Shown: positions 28,719 to 38,901 of the stretch, piece after piece
Position numbering within the stretch: position 1 is the stretch's first letter
How the letters are laid out: each line of letters starts with the position of its first letter
Assembly: GCF_008274215.1 (NCBI RefSeq)
Contig: NZ_VTPS01000011.1
Location: 1 to 64,000, forward strand
Reading direction: 5' to 3'
DNA length: 64,000 nucleotides
Source: Calorimonas adulescens
GTDB taxonomy: Bacteria > Bacillota > Thermoanaerobacteria > Thermoanaerobacterales > UBA4877
Notes under the pieces: model-generated
Databases searched by the model: none
The model's input: the letters and a program-made list of their open reading frames with translations, nothing else
Told to the model about the DNA's origin: nothing
Program-made: the position numbers and the translations under genes

Positions 28719-30167
28719 ATGGAGTTATACGAATACAGTGTTCATGAACTCATTTCCATTCTTGACAAGGGTGAGACGAATTCTGTGGAGCTTACAGAAA
28801 GTATAATAGAGAATATAGATAAGAAAGATGGGGCTATCGGGGCATTTCTGTATGTGGACAAAGAGGGCGCACTTAAGGCTGCTGAAAAGGCTGATAGGTT
28901 GAGGAGAGATGGCAAAAGTGCCGCACTTCTGGGTATCCCGGTGGCAATAAAGGATAATATATGTACAGAGGGTACTAAAACCACATGCGCATCAAAGATG
29001 CTGGAGAATTTTGTCCCGCCTTATGATGCTACAGTTGTGAAAAAGTTAAAGGAAGCCGGGGCTATAATTGTTGGGAAAACAAACATGGATGAATTTGCCA
29101 TGGGTTCATCCACAGAAAATTCAGCTTTTAAAAAGACAGTAAATCCGTGGAACTTTGACAGGGTGCCTGGTGGCTCCAGCGGAGGTTCTGCGGCGGCAGT
29201 GGCTGCATCAGAAGTCCCTGCAGCATTAGGTTCTGATACCGGTGGTTCTATAAGGCAGCCTGCCTCGTTTTGTGGAGTTGTGGGGTTAAAACCTACATAT
29301 GGGCGTGTCTCCAGATATGGGCTTGTGGCCTTTGCTTCTTCGCTGGATCAGATAGGGCCGTTTGCAAGGGATGTGGAAGATGCTGCAATGCTTTTGAGTG
29401 TCATTGCCGGACAAGATGAGATGGACTCCACGTCAGTCCCCGGGAGAGAAAATTGTTTTCTGGATGGGATAAGGGATGGTATTAAGGGACTTAAGATAGG
29501 TCTGCCAAAGGAGTATTATGGTGAGGGCGTCAGCAGTGATGTAAGGGAGTCGGTCCTTGCTATGGTTAAAAGGTTAGAGGGCCTTGGTGCCTTTGTGGAG
29601 GAGACAAGCCTTCCGTACAGTGAATATGCTTTGGCTGCGTATTATATTATTTCGTCAGCGGAGGCCAGCTCAAACCTGGCAAGGTATGACGGGATAAGAT
29701 ATGGGCACAGGGCCTCAGAGTATGATGACCTGATAGACCTCTATGCCCGTTCCAGGAGTGAAGGTTTCGGGAAAGAGGTAAAGCGCAGGATAATGCTTGG
29801 CACCTATGTATTGAGTTCTGGATATTATGATGCTTATTATAAAAAGGCGCTAAAGGTAAGGACGCTTATAAAGAACGACTTTGACAGGGCCTTTGAGAAA
29901 TACGATGTGCTTATCTCTCCAACGTCACCAACGGTGGCCTTCAGGTTTGGAGAGAAGTCGAATCCATTAGAGATGTACCTGGCCGATATCCTTACCGTGC
30001 CTATAAATATTGCGGGGTTACCTGCCATATCGGTTCCATGTGGCCTGGCCAGCGGCCTACCTGTCGGACTACAAATAATAGGCAAGCCTTTTGATGAGAA
30101 GACCATACTGAGGACTGCCTATGCCGTACAGGAAAGTACTGGTAAATTAAGACCGGAGGTGAGATAA
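28719..30167 (+). CDS. gatA: Asp-tRNA(Asn)/Glu-tRNA(Gln) amidotransferase subunit A
   Basis: This 482-residue amidase-signature subunit releases ammonia from glutamine. The catalytic Lys is in [14 protein letters not shown] (about 80), and the Ser cis-Ser pair is in [14 protein letters not shown] and [19 protein letters not shown] at 28719 lies six bases after GAGGAGG, which overlaps the gatC stop; the in-frame ATG at 28716 is an alternative. The gene contains one GGCCTGGCC word (30042). Confidence 0.97.
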   Translation: MELYEYSVHELISILDKGETNSVELTESIIENIDKKDGAIGAFLYVDKEGALKAAEKADRLRRDGKSAALLGIPVAIKDNICTEGTKTTCASKMLENFVPPYDATVVKKLKEAGAIIVGKTNMDEFAMGSSTENSAFKKTVNPWNFDRVPGGSSGGSAAAVAASEVPAALGSDTGGSIRQPASFCGVVGLKPTYGRVSRYGLVAFASSLDQIGPFARDVEDAAMLLSVIAGQDEMDSTSVPGRENCFLDGIRDGIKGLKIGLPKEYYGEGVSSDVRESVLAMVKRLEGLGAFVEETSLPYSEYALAAYYIISSAEASSNLARYDGIRYGHRASEYDDLIDLYARSRSEGFGKEVKRRIMLGTYVLSSGYYDAYYKKALKVRTLIKNDFDRAFEKYDVLISPTSPTVAFRFGEKSNPLEMYLADILTVPINIAGLPAISVPCGLASGLPVGLQIIGKPFDEKTILRTAYAVQESTGKLRPEVR

Positions 30168-31610
30168 ATGGAGTTTGAAGCGGTAATAGGATTGGAGGTT
30201 CATGCAGAGCTTTTGACGGAGTCTAAGATATTTTGCAGCTGTACCACAGAATTCGGTGGAGAGCCTAATACCCACTGTTGCCCTGTATGTCTTGGATTGC
30301 CGGGGACATTGCCTGTTCTAAACAAAAAAGCTGTAGAATATGCTATAAGGGCGGGACTGGCATTAAACTGCAATATAGCAAGATTCAGCAAGATGGACAG
30401 GAAGAATTATTTTTATCCGGATCTGCCAAAAGCGTACCAGATTTCTCAGTATGACCTCCCTTTATGCAGGGATGGGTATGTGGAGATAGAGACAGAGAAT
30501 GGTGTAAAGAAAATAGGCATAATAAGGGTGCATTTAGAAGAGGATGCTGGAAAACTTATCCATGATGAAGGCGCCGGCAGCTCCCTTGTAGACTATAACA
30601 GGACAGGGGTGCCTCTTATTGAAATCGTGTCTTACCCGGACATGAGGACACCGGAAGAGGCCAGGCTGTACCTTGCAAAGCTCAAGAGCATACTGGAGTA
30701 CACAGAGGTATCTGACTGCAAGATGCAGGAGGGTTCTTTACGTGTTGATACGAATATATCAGTAAGACCTGTAGGTAGTTCTGCCTTTGGGACAAAGGTA
30801 GAGCTTAAAAACCTCAATTCTTTTAGGGCTGTCTATAGGGCACTGGAGTATGAGTTTAAGAGACAGGCTGAAGCAATTAAAAACGGTGAGGAGATAACCC
30901 AGGAGACAAGGCGCTGGGACGAAAACAAAGGTATAACTGTATCCATGCGTTCTAAAGAGGAGGCCCACGACTACCGATACTTTCCTGAGCCTGATATTGT
31001 GCCTATAGTGGTAGATGATGAATGGATAGAGGACATAAGACGCAATATACCGGAGCTTCCACAGCAAAAAAGAGAGAGGTTTATAAATGACTTAGGGCTT
31101 CCGCCGTATGATGCAGGAGTCATAACCTCAGATAAGGCCCTATCTGACTTTTTTGAGAGGTGTGTGGAACTCTATGACAATCCAAAGACTATAAGCAACT
31201 GGGTGATGGGAGAGATACTGAGGGCGATGAAGGATTCAGATATAGAAGCATCAAATCTTCCTGTGAAACCAGAGCAGCTTGTCATGCTGCAAGAACTTGT
31301 AGATGATGGCACCATAAGTATAAGTATAGCCAAGAGGGTGTTTGACATCATGTTTAAGACCGGCGAGAATCCGGATGATATAGTAAGGAAGGAGGGACTG
31401 GCCCAGATCAGTGATGAAGGTGCCTTACGCGAGATTGTAATTAAGACTATTAAAAATAATCCTAAATCGGTAGAGGATTTCCTCGGTGGTAAGGAAAAGG
31501 CCATGGGCTTTTTGATAGGCCAGGTGATGAAAGAGACTAAGGGTAAGGCAAACCCACAGATGATAAATGAAATAATGAAGGAAGAATTAAGCAAGATAAG
31601 CAAGAATTGA
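30168..31610 (+). CDS. gatB: Asp-tRNA(Asn)/Glu-tRNA(Gln) amidotransferase subunit B
   Basis: This 480-residue subunit binds tRNA and phosphorylates, then amidates, mischarged Glu/Asp. Signatures are [47 protein letters not shown] and the zinc-binding Cys set near residues 22-43. A C-terminal YqeY-like helical domain ends with [16 protein letters not shown]. The ATG directly follows the gatA stop. The set implies that this organism makes Gln-tRNA (and perhaps Asn-tRNA) indirectly. Confidence 0.97.
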   Translation: MEFEAVIGLEVHAELLTESKIFCSCTTEFGGEPNTHCCPVCLGLPGTLPVLNKKAVEYAIRAGLALNCNIARFSKMDRKNYFYPDLPKAYQISQYDLPLCRDGYVEIETENGVKKIGIIRVHLEEDAGKLIHDEGAGSSLVDYNRTGVPLIEIVSYPDMRTPEEARLYLAKLKSILEYTEVSDCKMQEGSLRVDTNISVRPVGSSAFGTKVELKNLNSFRAVYRALEYEFKRQAEAIKNGEEITQETRRWDENKGITVSMRSKEEAHDYRYFPEPDIVPIVVDDEWIEDIRRNIPELPQQKRERFINDLGLPPYDAGVITSDKALSDFFERCVELYDNPKTISNWVMGEILRAMKDSDIEASNLPVKPEQLVMLQELVDDGTISISIAKRVFDIMFKTGENPDDIVRKEGLAQISDEGALREIVIKTIKNNPKSVEDFLGGKEKAMGFLIGQVMKETKGKANPQMINEIMKEELSKISKN

Positions 31611-31884
31611 TATATTAAAAATAATTGAGATCTTGAAGGAAATGAAGTATAATTATTAACATATCAGATGTCATATAACCTGCTTATAAGTTTTAATATC
31701 GTTATCTGTGTATTTTTATAAAATAGAGTTAATAAATGTTAGATAAAGTAAAATTTTTTAGGAGGTTGATAAATTTTAAGGAGGATTTTTAGGGTAAATG
31801 TTTAATATATACTATATAACTTACCCAACAAAAGATACAATATAAGTTTTAGGAGGGAAAATTGGAAAGGAGAGGGGAAATTTA
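31611..31884. promoter_or_regulatory. Upstream region of the opp operon
   Basis: AT-rich 274-base spacer. It contains three purine-rich ribosome-site-like runs (TTAGGAGG near 31759, AAGGAGG at 31778-31784, TTAGGAGGG near 31851) and a hairpin GGGTAA/TTACCC spanning about 31792-31826. A 15-codon leader frame could start at 31798. No riboswitch class or clear promoter is recognised. Confidence 0.35.
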
Positions 31885-32805
31885 ATGACAAGGTACATCC
31901 TGCAACGTGTATTCGCCATGGTGTTAACGATGGTAGTTGTTATTACTATTACGTTTATCTTGATGCATGCCATCCCTGGCGGGCCATTTGCTTCAGAGAA
32001 GAATCTTCCACCGCAGATCAAGGCTAATATCGAAGCCAAGTATGGTCTGAATAAACCATTGTATCAGCAGTATTTTGACTATTGGGCCGGTTTATTGAAA
32101 GGTGACTTGGGACCTTCATACAAGTATCCAGGCAGGACCGTCAATGACCTTATTGAAGCCGGGTTTCCTATTTCTGCTGAATTGGGTTCCTATGCTATCC
32201 TGTTGATGCTTTTTGTGGGGATACCTGCCGGTATCATATCAGCACTGAGACAGTATCACTGGCAGGATCATACAGTTATGTTTATGGCTACCCTTGGCGT
32301 TGCGGTGCCGAGCTTTGTGCTGGCCACACTGTTTATATATATTTTCTCATCAAGGTTGGGTATTTTACCTGCAGCCAGGTGGCTTTCATGGCAGCACAAG
32401 ATAATGCCTACCATAGCACTTTCGGCATATAATGTCTCCTTTATAGCAAGGCTTACAAGGTCTTCCATGCTGGATGTCATGGGCCAGGACTATATAAGGA
32501 CAGCCAGGGCGAAGGGCTTGAGCGAGACTTCCGTAGTTATAAAGCATGCGCTGAAGAACTCATTAATTCCTATTGTTACTGTCCTGGGTCCACTGATTGC
32601 GGCTGTGCTGACAGGCAGTTTTGTTATTGAAAAGATATTTGCCATTCCAGGTATGGGTAGGCAGTTTGTAGATAGTGTTTCTAACAGGGATTACACTACA
32701 ATAATGGGTGTAACAATATTTTATGGTGCATTTCTGGTAATCATGAACCTCATAGTTGATATTGTCTATGTGTTCATTGACCCAAGGATCAAGCTTGCGG
32801 ATTGA
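31885..32805 (+). CDS. oppB: Oligopeptide ABC transporter permease
   Basis: This 306-residue permease of the DppB/OppB type starts YILQRVFAMVLTMVVVITI and has the family N-terminal segment MHAIPGGPF. It has six hydrophobic segments and the EAA loop DYIRTARAKGLSETSVVIKHALKNSL. It pairs with OppC to form the membrane pore. ATG follows AAAGGAGAGG. It is first in the opp operon. Confidence 0.94.
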   Translation: MTRYILQRVFAMVLTMVVVITITFILMHAIPGGPFASEKNLPPQIKANIEAKYGLNKPLYQQYFDYWAGLLKGDLGPSYKYPGRTVNDLIEAGFPISAELGSYAILLMLFVGIPAGIISALRQYHWQDHTVMFMATLGVAVPSFVLATLFIYIFSSRLGILPAARWLSWQHKIMPTIALSAYNVSFIARLTRSSMLDVMGQDYIRTARAKGLSETSVVIKHALKNSLIPIVTVLGPLIAAVLTGSFVIEKIFAIPGMGRQFVDSVSNRDYTTIMGVTIFYGAFLVIMNLIVDIVYVFIDPRIKLAD

Positions 32806-32817
32806 GGAGGGATAGAG

Positions 32818-33732
32818 TTGGAACTTGCTGAGAACTATTTTGAGAGACTGCCTAAGGAAGAAAAAACATCTGAGGAGATTGTAAGGCCCTCCATGACTTT
32901 CTGGCAGGACGCATGGAGAAGGTTGAGGAAAAACAGACTGGCCATGATAGGTATGTATGTGCTAATAGCAATCATACTAATTGCTATCTTTGGACCGATG
33001 ATATCGCCATACACATATTCTGATCAGACACTTTCCATGGCGAATCAGCCGCCCTCGTCTGCCCATCCATTTGGTATGGATAACCTCGGTAGAGACCTTA
33101 TGACAAGGGTATTCTATGGAGCGAGGATTTCCCTCAGCATAGGATTTATAGTAGCGGCATGTACCCTTGTTATAGGAATCCTCTATGGTGGAATTTCAGG
33201 CTATGTTGGTGGCATGGTTGACACAGTTATGATGAGGATTGTTGATGTATTATATATTATACCCAGCACCCTTTATGTAATACTTTTGATGCTGATAATA
33301 GGACCTGGTTTTAATAGTGTTATTATTGCCCTGGGTGCCACATCCTGGCTTGGGATGGCCAGACAGGTCAGGGGTCAGGTACTGAGTTTAAAAGAACAGG
33401 AATTCGTGTTGGCTGCCAAAGCTTTGGGTGCCGACAGCAGGAGGATACTTCTGAGGCATCTTATCCCCAACTCATTAGGGCCAATAATAGTTGTGGCGAC
33501 CATGCAGATACCGAACGCAATCTTTAATGAAGCATTTTTAAGCTTTATAGGCTTAGGCGTAAGTGCTCCAGAGGCAAGCTGGGGTGTTCTGTGCAATGAT
33601 GCCCTTCCAGCCTTGAGGACAGCTCCCCATGAACTATTTTTCCCGGCACTTGCAATTACAATAACAATGCTTGCATTCAGCTTTTTTGGCGATGGTTTAA
33701 GAGATGCACTGGATCCAAAAATGAGGAAATAG
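32818..33732 (+). CDS. oppC: Oligopeptide ABC transporter permease
   Basis: A 304-residue DppC/OppC permease with an N-terminal cytoplasmic extension containing FWQDAWRRLRKNRLAM. The AHPFGMDNLGRDLMTRVFYGARISL region and the EAA loop VLAAKALGADSRRILLRHLIPNSLG are typical. The start is TTG after GGAGGGAT, 12 bases past oppB. Confidence 0.94.
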   Translation: MELAENYFERLPKEEKTSEEIVRPSMTFWQDAWRRLRKNRLAMIGMYVLIAIILIAIFGPMISPYTYSDQTLSMANQPPSSAHPFGMDNLGRDLMTRVFYGARISLSIGFIVAACTLVIGILYGGISGYVGGMVDTVMMRIVDVLYIIPSTLYVILLMLIIGPGFNSVIIALGATSWLGMARQVRGQVLSLKEQEFVLAAKALGADSRRILLRHLIPNSLGPIIVVATMQIPNAIFNEAFLSFIGLGVSAPEASWGVLCNDALPALRTAPHELFFPALAITITMLAFSFFGDGLRDALDPKMRK

Positions 33733-33745
33733 GGGGGCAAAAGAA

Positions 33746-34768
33746 TTGGCAAAATTACTGGAAGTAAGGAATTTACACACTTCGTTTTCTACCTATGCTG
33801 GGAAGGTAAAGGCTGTTAGGGGTATCAGCTTTCATGTAGATGAGGGAGAGGCCATAGGTATAGTGGGTGAATCAGGAAGTGGGAAAAGCGTTACAAATCT
33901 TTCCATTCTGCGCCTCTTACCATCGGAGTCGGGTATTATTGATGAGGGAGAGGTCATATTCAATGGGGTTGACCTCTTGAAGCTAAGCGAGCAGGAAATG
34001 AGGTCAGTGAGGGGTAAGGAAATAAGTATGATATTCCAGGACCCTATGACATCGTTAAACCCCGTTTTGACCATAGGATACCAGGTGATGGAGATAATAA
34101 AGATACACAATCCCCATATGAGTAATGCCGAAGCAAAGAAGAGAGCAGTAGAGATGCTCAGAATGGTTGGGATATCCAATCCCGAGAAGAGACTGTCACA
34201 GTATCCCCACGAGTTTTCAGGTGGCATGAGACAGAGGGTTATGATAGCCATGGCACTGTCCTGTGAGCCAAAACTGCTTATAGCTGATGAGCCGACTACT
34301 GCCCTTGATGTTACAATACAGGCCCAAATTTTAGACTTGATGAAGGATCTAAGGGAGAGGCTTAATACGGCAATCATATTAATTACCCATGACTTGGGTG
34401 TGGTGGCTGACCTCTGCGATCGTATCATGGTAATGTATGGCGGTGTCATTGTTGAGGAAGGCACTACTGATGATATATTTTACAGGCCGAGACATCCATA
34501 TACCTGGGGTTTGTTAAACTCTATACCCAAAATCTCTATTGGAATACGTGAAAGACTTGTGCCGATAGATGGATCACCACCTGACCTTTTAAAGCCACCA
34601 GTTGGATGCCCGTTTGCAGCCCGCTGTGAATACGCAATGAGAATATGTGTTGAAAAAATGCCTGAGATGTATGAGGTGGCTGAAGGCCATAGGTCCATGT
34701 GCTGGCTTCTCCATCCCGACGCTCCAGAGGTGGATTTTTCTGAGAAGGGGGTAAGGAGAAATGCCTGA
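33746..34768 (+). CDS. oppD: Oligopeptide ABC transporter ATPase D
   Basis: This 340-residue ATPase has Walker [10 protein letters not shown], signature FSGGMRQRV, Walker [13 protein letters not shown] and switch ITHDLGVV. The OppD/DppD C-terminal extension has the FeS-binding-like [14 protein letters not shown], a four-Cys feature of the family. The start is TTG after GGGGGG. Its end overlaps oppF by 8 bases. Confidence 0.95.
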   Translation: MAKLLEVRNLHTSFSTYAGKVKAVRGISFHVDEGEAIGIVGESGSGKSVTNLSILRLLPSESGIIDEGEVIFNGVDLLKLSEQEMRSVRGKEISMIFQDPMTSLNPVLTIGYQVMEIIKIHNPHMSNAEAKKRAVEMLRMVGISNPEKRLSQYPHEFSGGMRQRVMIAMALSCEPKLLIADEPTTALDVTIQAQILDLMKDLRERLNTAIILITHDLGVVADLCDRIMVMYGGVIVEEGTTDDIFYRPRHPYTWGLLNSIPKISIGIRERLVPIDGSPPDLLKPPVGCPFAARCEYAMRICVEKMPEMYEVAEGHRSMCWLLHPDAPEVDFSEKGVRRNA

Positions 34769-35738
34769 GACAATTCTTGAAGTACAGGGGTTAAAGAAGT
34801 ATTTCTTTAGTCGCAAGGGTCTGTTTGGTGGAAGGCCATCAGTACTGAAAGCTGTTGACAATGTATCGTTTAAGATAGAACGAGGAAAAACGATGGGTCT
34901 TGTGGGTGAAAGTGGTTGTGGCAAAACCACAGCGGGAAGGACTATTATCAAGCTTTATGAACCGACAGGCGGTCATATCATTTACAAGGGTGAAGATATA
35001 ACAGGATATGACAGTAAAAAGATGCTTCCACTGAGAAGAAGCATGCAGATTATTTTTCAGGATCCGTATGCCTCTTTAGATTCAAGGATGACCGTTGCGG
35101 ATATTATCGGTGAACCTTTAGACATACATCACCTTGCCTCAGGAAAGGACAGAGAAGACAGGATTAAAGAGCTGTTGAGGCTTGTGGGTTTGAATGATGA
35201 CCACGCCAGCCGGTACCCCCATGAGTTTTCTGGGGGGCAAAGGCAGAGGATAGGCATAGCGAGGTCTTTGGCTGTAGAACCTGAGTTTATTGTATGTGAC
35301 GAGCCTATATCTGCACTGGATGTATCCATACAGGCACAGATAGTCAATATGCTGGAAGACCTGCAGGATAGGATGGGACTTACCTATCTGTTTATAGCTC
35401 ATGACCTTTCTATGGTGAGACATATATCTGATGATGTGGGCGTTATGTATCTCGGGCAACTGGTGGAGACAGCACCCAGTGAGGAGCTATACCAGCACCC
35501 TCTGCACCCTTATACCCAAGCGCTGTTATCTGCCATACCTATACCAGACCCGCAGATAGCCAAGAGTAGACAGAGGATTTTGCTTGAGGGGGATGTGCCA
35601 AGTCCTATTGACCCGCCACCTGGGTGCAGGTTCAAGGGGAGATGCCCATATGCCATGGATATTTGTAGTGAAAAGGACCCAGAACTTGTGGATGTTGGTG
35701 GAGGCCATTATGTGGCATGTTATCTCATTAAAAAATAA
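34761..35738 (+). CDS. oppF: Oligopeptide ABC transporter ATPase F
   Basis: This 325-residue partner of OppD has Walker [10 protein letters not shown], signature [10 protein letters not shown], Walker [13 protein letters not shown], switch AHDLSMV, and C-terminal [14 protein letters not shown]. Both ATPases have complete catalytic motifs. ATG at 34761 lies inside the oppD end behind AGAAGGGGG-like sequence. Confidence 0.95.
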   Translation: MPETILEVQGLKKYFFSRKGLFGGRPSVLKAVDNVSFKIERGKTMGLVGESGCGKTTAGRTIIKLYEPTGGHIIYKGEDITGYDSKKMLPLRRSMQIIFQDPYASLDSRMTVADIIGEPLDIHHLASGKDREDRIKELLRLVGLNDDHASRYPHEFSGGQRQRIGIARSLAVEPEFIVCDEPISALDVSIQAQIVNMLEDLQDRMGLTYLFIAHDLSMVRHISDDVGVMYLGQLVETAPSEELYQHPLHPYTQALLSAIPIPDPQIAKSRQRILLEGDVPSPIDPPPGCRFKGRCPYAMDICSEKDPELVDVGGGHYVACYLIKK

Positions 35739-35834
35739 TTGATTATGATAAAGAGATGCTGTATAATCATCATAAGGTGTTTGTGCGTAAAACCTATCCA
35801 AAATAGTCATAAATTTAATTTAGAGTATAATTTT

Positions 35835-35862
35835 TACTGTCCTGTTGGACAGTATTAAAAAA
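35835..35862 (+). other. Hairpin between oppF and oppA
   Basis: TACTGTCC (35835-35842) pairs with GGACAGTA (35847-35854) around a TGTT loop, followed by an A-rich run. It lacks a T tract, so it is more likely a 5' mRNA stabiliser or processing site that raises oppA level over the permease/ATPase genes. Confidence 0.45.
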
Positions 35863-35887
35863 ATAAATTAATTTGGAGGGGGTAAAC

Positions 35888-37537
35888 TTGAAGAAGAAGA
35901 GTTTGATAGTGTTGTTGGCTGCGCTTATGGTGCTCTCAGTTGCCATAGCAGGATGCAGTAGCGGTACACAAAAGCCTGAGCAGCAGGCTCAACAGAAGAA
36001 GGAAACGGTTATACGTTATAACCTTGGTGCCCAACCTGAGACTATTGACCCAGCGCTAAACAGTGCCGTTGATGGTGCCAATGTCATTCTTCACACCTTT
36101 GAGGGACTTGTAAACCTGGATGAGCACCAGCAGCCGGTACCTGGTGTGGCAGAGAAATGGGAGGTTTCTAATGACGGTCTCGTCTGGACATTCCACCTGA
36201 GAAAGAATGCCAAGTGGTCAGACGGGCAGCCTGTGACAGCCAAGGATTTCGCTTATGCATGGAAGAGGGCTTTAGACCCAGCTACAGGTGCTGAGTATGC
36301 TTATCAGCTCTACTACATCAAGAATGGCCAGGCCTTCAACGAGGGTAAAGCCACGGCTGACGACCTCGGTATAAAGGTAGTGGATGACTACACAATTGAG
36401 GTTACACTGGAGGCTCCTACACCATACATTCTCCAGATATTTGCTTTCCCGACGCTGTTCCCTGTAAGGCAGGATATAGTTGAGAAATATGGTGATAAGT
36501 GGGCACAGCAGGCAGATACCTATATTGGAAATGGTGCCTTTAAAGTGTCGGAAATGGTCTATCAGGACCATATAACCATGGTAAAGAATGAGAACTACTG
36601 GAATAAGGATGCCATAAAACCGGATAAGTTGATATTCACTGAGATGACTGACGAAAGCACAATGCTTGCGAGCTATGAAAATGGTGAGGTAGACGTTATA
36701 GACAATATGCCTTCTGAAGAGATTTCAAGGCTGCAGAATGACCCCAATTCAGGATTCGTACTGGGTGCAAACCTTGGAACATACTATATTGACTTTAATA
36801 ATCAGAAACCACCTTTTAACAATCCTTTGGTAAGAAAGGCATTCTCGCTTGCAATAGACAGAAAGGCTATAGTCGAAAACGTAACAAAGGGTGGACAGTT
36901 ACCTGCTGATGCGTTTGTTGGTCCCGGCTTCCCTGATGCTGACCCAACGAAGCAGTTCCATGATGTACAGGGTCCGTTCTATGATGCCACAAAAGCCAAC
37001 GTTGAAGAGGCAAAGAAAGCTCTGGCAGAGGCAGGATATCCAGACGGCAAGGGCTTCCCTAAGGTCACATACCTCTACAACGAGGGCCAGGGGCACCAGA
37101 ACATAGCTCAGGCACTCCAGGAGATGTGGAAGCAGAACCTGGGTGTAGAGGTTGAGCTTGCTTCCCAGGAGTGGCAGGTGTTCCAGGAAACAAGGAGAAG
37201 AGGAGACTATGATATAGCCAGAGATGGATGGCTGGCTGACTATACCGATCCTATGACGATGCTGGACCTCTTTACATCCAACAGTGGCAATAACAATGCT
37301 CAATATAAAAATCCTGAGTATGATGCCCTGATTGATAAAGCAAAGAAAACAAACAACGAAGCAGAAAGGATGCAGGCTATGCATGATGCCCAGCAGCTGC
37401 TTCTTGGTCAGGATTGGGCTGTAGCACCCCTTTATTTCTATACAGACCCATACTGTGTAAAGCCAGGCCTGAAGGGTGTTATAGCTGATCCTTTAGGATT
37501 TAAGAGGTTCCACTTTGCATATTGGGAGAATCAATAG
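35888..37537 (+). CDS. oppA: Oligopeptide-binding lipoprotein
   Basis: A 549-residue SBP_bac_5 family binding protein. Signal peptide KKKSLIVLLAALMVLSV leads to lipobox IAGC (Cys about residue 22). The mature part contains NLGAQPETIDPALNSAVDG, WTFHLRKNAKWSDGQPVTAKDF, and a C-terminal VAPLYFYTDPYCVKPGLKG. It captures peptides for OppBCDF. TTG at 35888 is five bases after GGAGGGGG; the ORF-extending TTG at 35873 lies in that site. Codon use is GC-richer than flanking spacers, typical of a highly expressed gene. Confidence 0.95.
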   Translation: MKKKSLIVLLAALMVLSVAIAGCSSGTQKPEQQAQQKKETVIRYNLGAQPETIDPALNSAVDGANVILHTFEGLVNLDEHQQPVPGVAEKWEVSNDGLVWTFHLRKNAKWSDGQPVTAKDFAYAWKRALDPATGAEYAYQLYYIKNGQAFNEGKATADDLGIKVVDDYTIEVTLEAPTPYILQIFAFPTLFPVRQDIVEKYGDKWAQQADTYIGNGAFKVSEMVYQDHITMVKNENYWNKDAIKPDKLIFTEMTDESTMLASYENGEVDVIDNMPSEEISRLQNDPNSGFVLGANLGTYYIDFNNQKPPFNNPLVRKAFSLAIDRKAIVENVTKGGQLPADAFVGPGFPDADPTKQFHDVQGPFYDATKANVEEAKKALAEAGYPDGKGFPKVTYLYNEGQGHQNIAQALQEMWKQNLGVEVELASQEWQVFQETRRRGDYDIARDGWLADYTDPMTMLDLFTSNSGNNNAQYKNPEYDALIDKAKKTNNEAERMQAMHDAQQLLLGQDWAVAPLYFYTDPYCVKPGLKGVIADPLGFKRFHFAYWENQ

Positions 37538-37546
37538 CAGTTTATT

Positions 37547-37575
37547 AAAAGGACGCCATTGGGCGTCCTTTTTAT
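37547..37575 (+). terminator. opp operon terminator
   Basis: AAAAGGACGCC (37547-37557) pairs with GGCGTCCTTTT (37562-37572), continuing into TTTAT. Confidence 0.92.
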
Positions 37576-37649
37576 ATGCGCTCCGCAGCGGAAGTGAAGT
37601 TGATTGGCCTCGTAAAATCTAACTTTATAACCGCTATGATATGAGATTA

Positions 37650-37823
37650 TTAGTTGCTGCTATTGTGCCGATGCTTTTGATTTTGATTTAGTTTTTTACC
37701 GTTTTTTTTAACAAAGTATGTGCATTTACCAGGGTCAATACTATCTAGTGAGACGACGCACTCTAAGGTGCATTTACCCATTTCCTGGTAGATACAGTCC
37801 TCGACACAATTTATATTGACCAT
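37650..37823 (-). CDS. Small cysteine-rich protein, function unknown
   Basis: This 57-residue protein opens with VNINCVEDCIYQEMGKCTLE and has a second cluster around DPGKCTYF, five Cys in all, then a basic His/Asn/Lys tail. Small Clostridia proteins with the C-x3-C-x2-Q-x3-G-x-C pattern are common and probably bind metal; their role is unknown. ATG at 37823 lies nine bases after GGAGG; longer starts upstream overlap that site. Confidence 0.65.
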   Translation of the reverse strand: MVNINCVEDCIYQEMGKCTLECVVSLDSIDPGKCTYFVKKNGKKLNQNQKHRHNSSN

Positions 37824-37918
37824 ATACATCATCCTCCATATATATTTTGTGCAAATGTCCATAAATAATGTTGATTGACTTGGAGAGGAAAGTTTACAAT
37901 ATATAGAGGTGATGGCTT

Positions 37919-38266
37919 ATGAGAAAAAAAGAGGATAAAAACTTTCTGGAATTCATTCCAAAAAGGCGAAATAATGTAAACTGGAGAAACAGAGAGGATG
38001 GAAATGTGACCCTGATTATAGAAAGAAATAAACTGGCGGAAAGGGTACTGGCATTCATGTTCAATGCTCCTAAAACTATAACACTGGACCTGGACAGGTT
38101 GGGAAGCAGGGTATGGACTCTATGCGATGGAGAGAAGTCAATAGCTACAATTGGTTTAATCATTGAGAGAGAGTTTGGGGATGAAGCAAAACCAACTTAT
38201 GAACGGCTTATAAAGTTTATACAATTACTGAATAAAAACGGTCTTATAGATATTTCATCTGAATAA
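37919..38266 (+). CDS. PqqD-family small protein
   Basis: A 115-residue protein resembling PqqD-type peptide-recognition domains. The core contains LDRLGSRVWTLCDGEKSIATIGLIIEREFG followed by LIKFIQLLNKNGLIDI, the winged-helix layout of the family. PqqD domains deliver precursor peptides to radical SAM enzymes, but no radical SAM or peptide gene is visible nearby. The first 35 residues are basic. The start is ATG after AGAGGTG. Confidence 0.7.
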   Translation: MRKKEDKNFLEFIPKRRNNVNWRNREDGNVTLIIERNKLAERVLAFMFNAPKTITLDLDRLGSRVWTLCDGEKSIATIGLIIEREFGDEAKPTYERLIKFIQLLNKNGLIDISSE

Positions 38267-38309
38267 ATGAATTTTAAAAGGCCCATCATACTAAAGGAGG
38301 TGGGTTTTC

Positions 38310-38888
38310 TTGCTGTTTCCTGACTATGATGAAACGCATCTACTGTATCACATAGCCTCTATATCTGATCTTAAAACTATATTCAAATATGGCCTGAGGT
38401 TTAATAGAAGGCTTAGTTATAAGGGGAAGTATCATGATTTTCACAGGTTTATGGACAAAAACCGGACTATGAATGTACCTGGATGGGTTATGAGGGAGAA
38501 GGCGGTGTTTGCCAGTTTAAACTTTAAGGATTGCCAAGTGTGGCACTCACACAGTGCAATTCTATCAGTGAGGATTAATGAAGATTATTGCTGGGTTGCC
38601 AATGAGAATACAGCCAACTATCTGTATGAGCCATTTATATTGAATCATATACCTGGATTTGCATCATTGAGTGACTTCCTTTATAATAAAGGTAAAGAGA
38701 TCGCTAAGGAATACTGGGAAAATTCCATGAGCTTTAAGGAATACCTGTTGAAGAAAAGCTGTTTAGGCAGCGATTATGATGCTGAAGTGCTCATGATGAA
38801 TGATATAAAGCCAAATGATATAAAGCTTTTAGCGATTATTACTGACCACAGGATAGTAACAATAGATGAACTAAATCAAACATATTAA
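38310..38888 (+). CDS. DarT/KptA-like ADP-ribosyltransferase-fold protein (tentative)
   Basis: This 192-residue protein has no firm family. It resembles DarT/DUF4433-type ADP-ribosyltransferases at both ends: LLYHIASISDLKTIFKYGL near the N terminus (His and the NAD-site helix) and DAEVLMMNDIKPNDIKLLAI near the C terminus, where the catalytic Glu would sit (about residue 160). The middle contains AVFASLNFKD. No DarG-like macrodomain antitoxin gene adjoins it. The start is TTG after AAAGGAGGTGGG. Alternatives are an inactive ART-fold regulator or a housekeeping enzyme of unknown type. Confidence 0.45.
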   Translation: MLFPDYDETHLLYHIASISDLKTIFKYGLRFNRRLSYKGKYHDFHRFMDKNRTMNVPGWVMREKAVFASLNFKDCQVWHSHSAILSVRINEDYCWVANENTANYLYEPFILNHIPGFASLSDFLYNKGKEIAKEYWENSMSFKEYLLKKSCLGSDYDAEVLMMNDIKPNDIKLLAIITDHRIVTIDELNQTY

Positions 38889-38901
38889 GGGGAGGACAGA
38901 A

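Noticed and set aside
31798-31845. 15-codon leader peptide before oppB
   Set aside because: The ribosome site is 13 bases away and the codons are plain AT-rich sequence; no attenuator structure follows.
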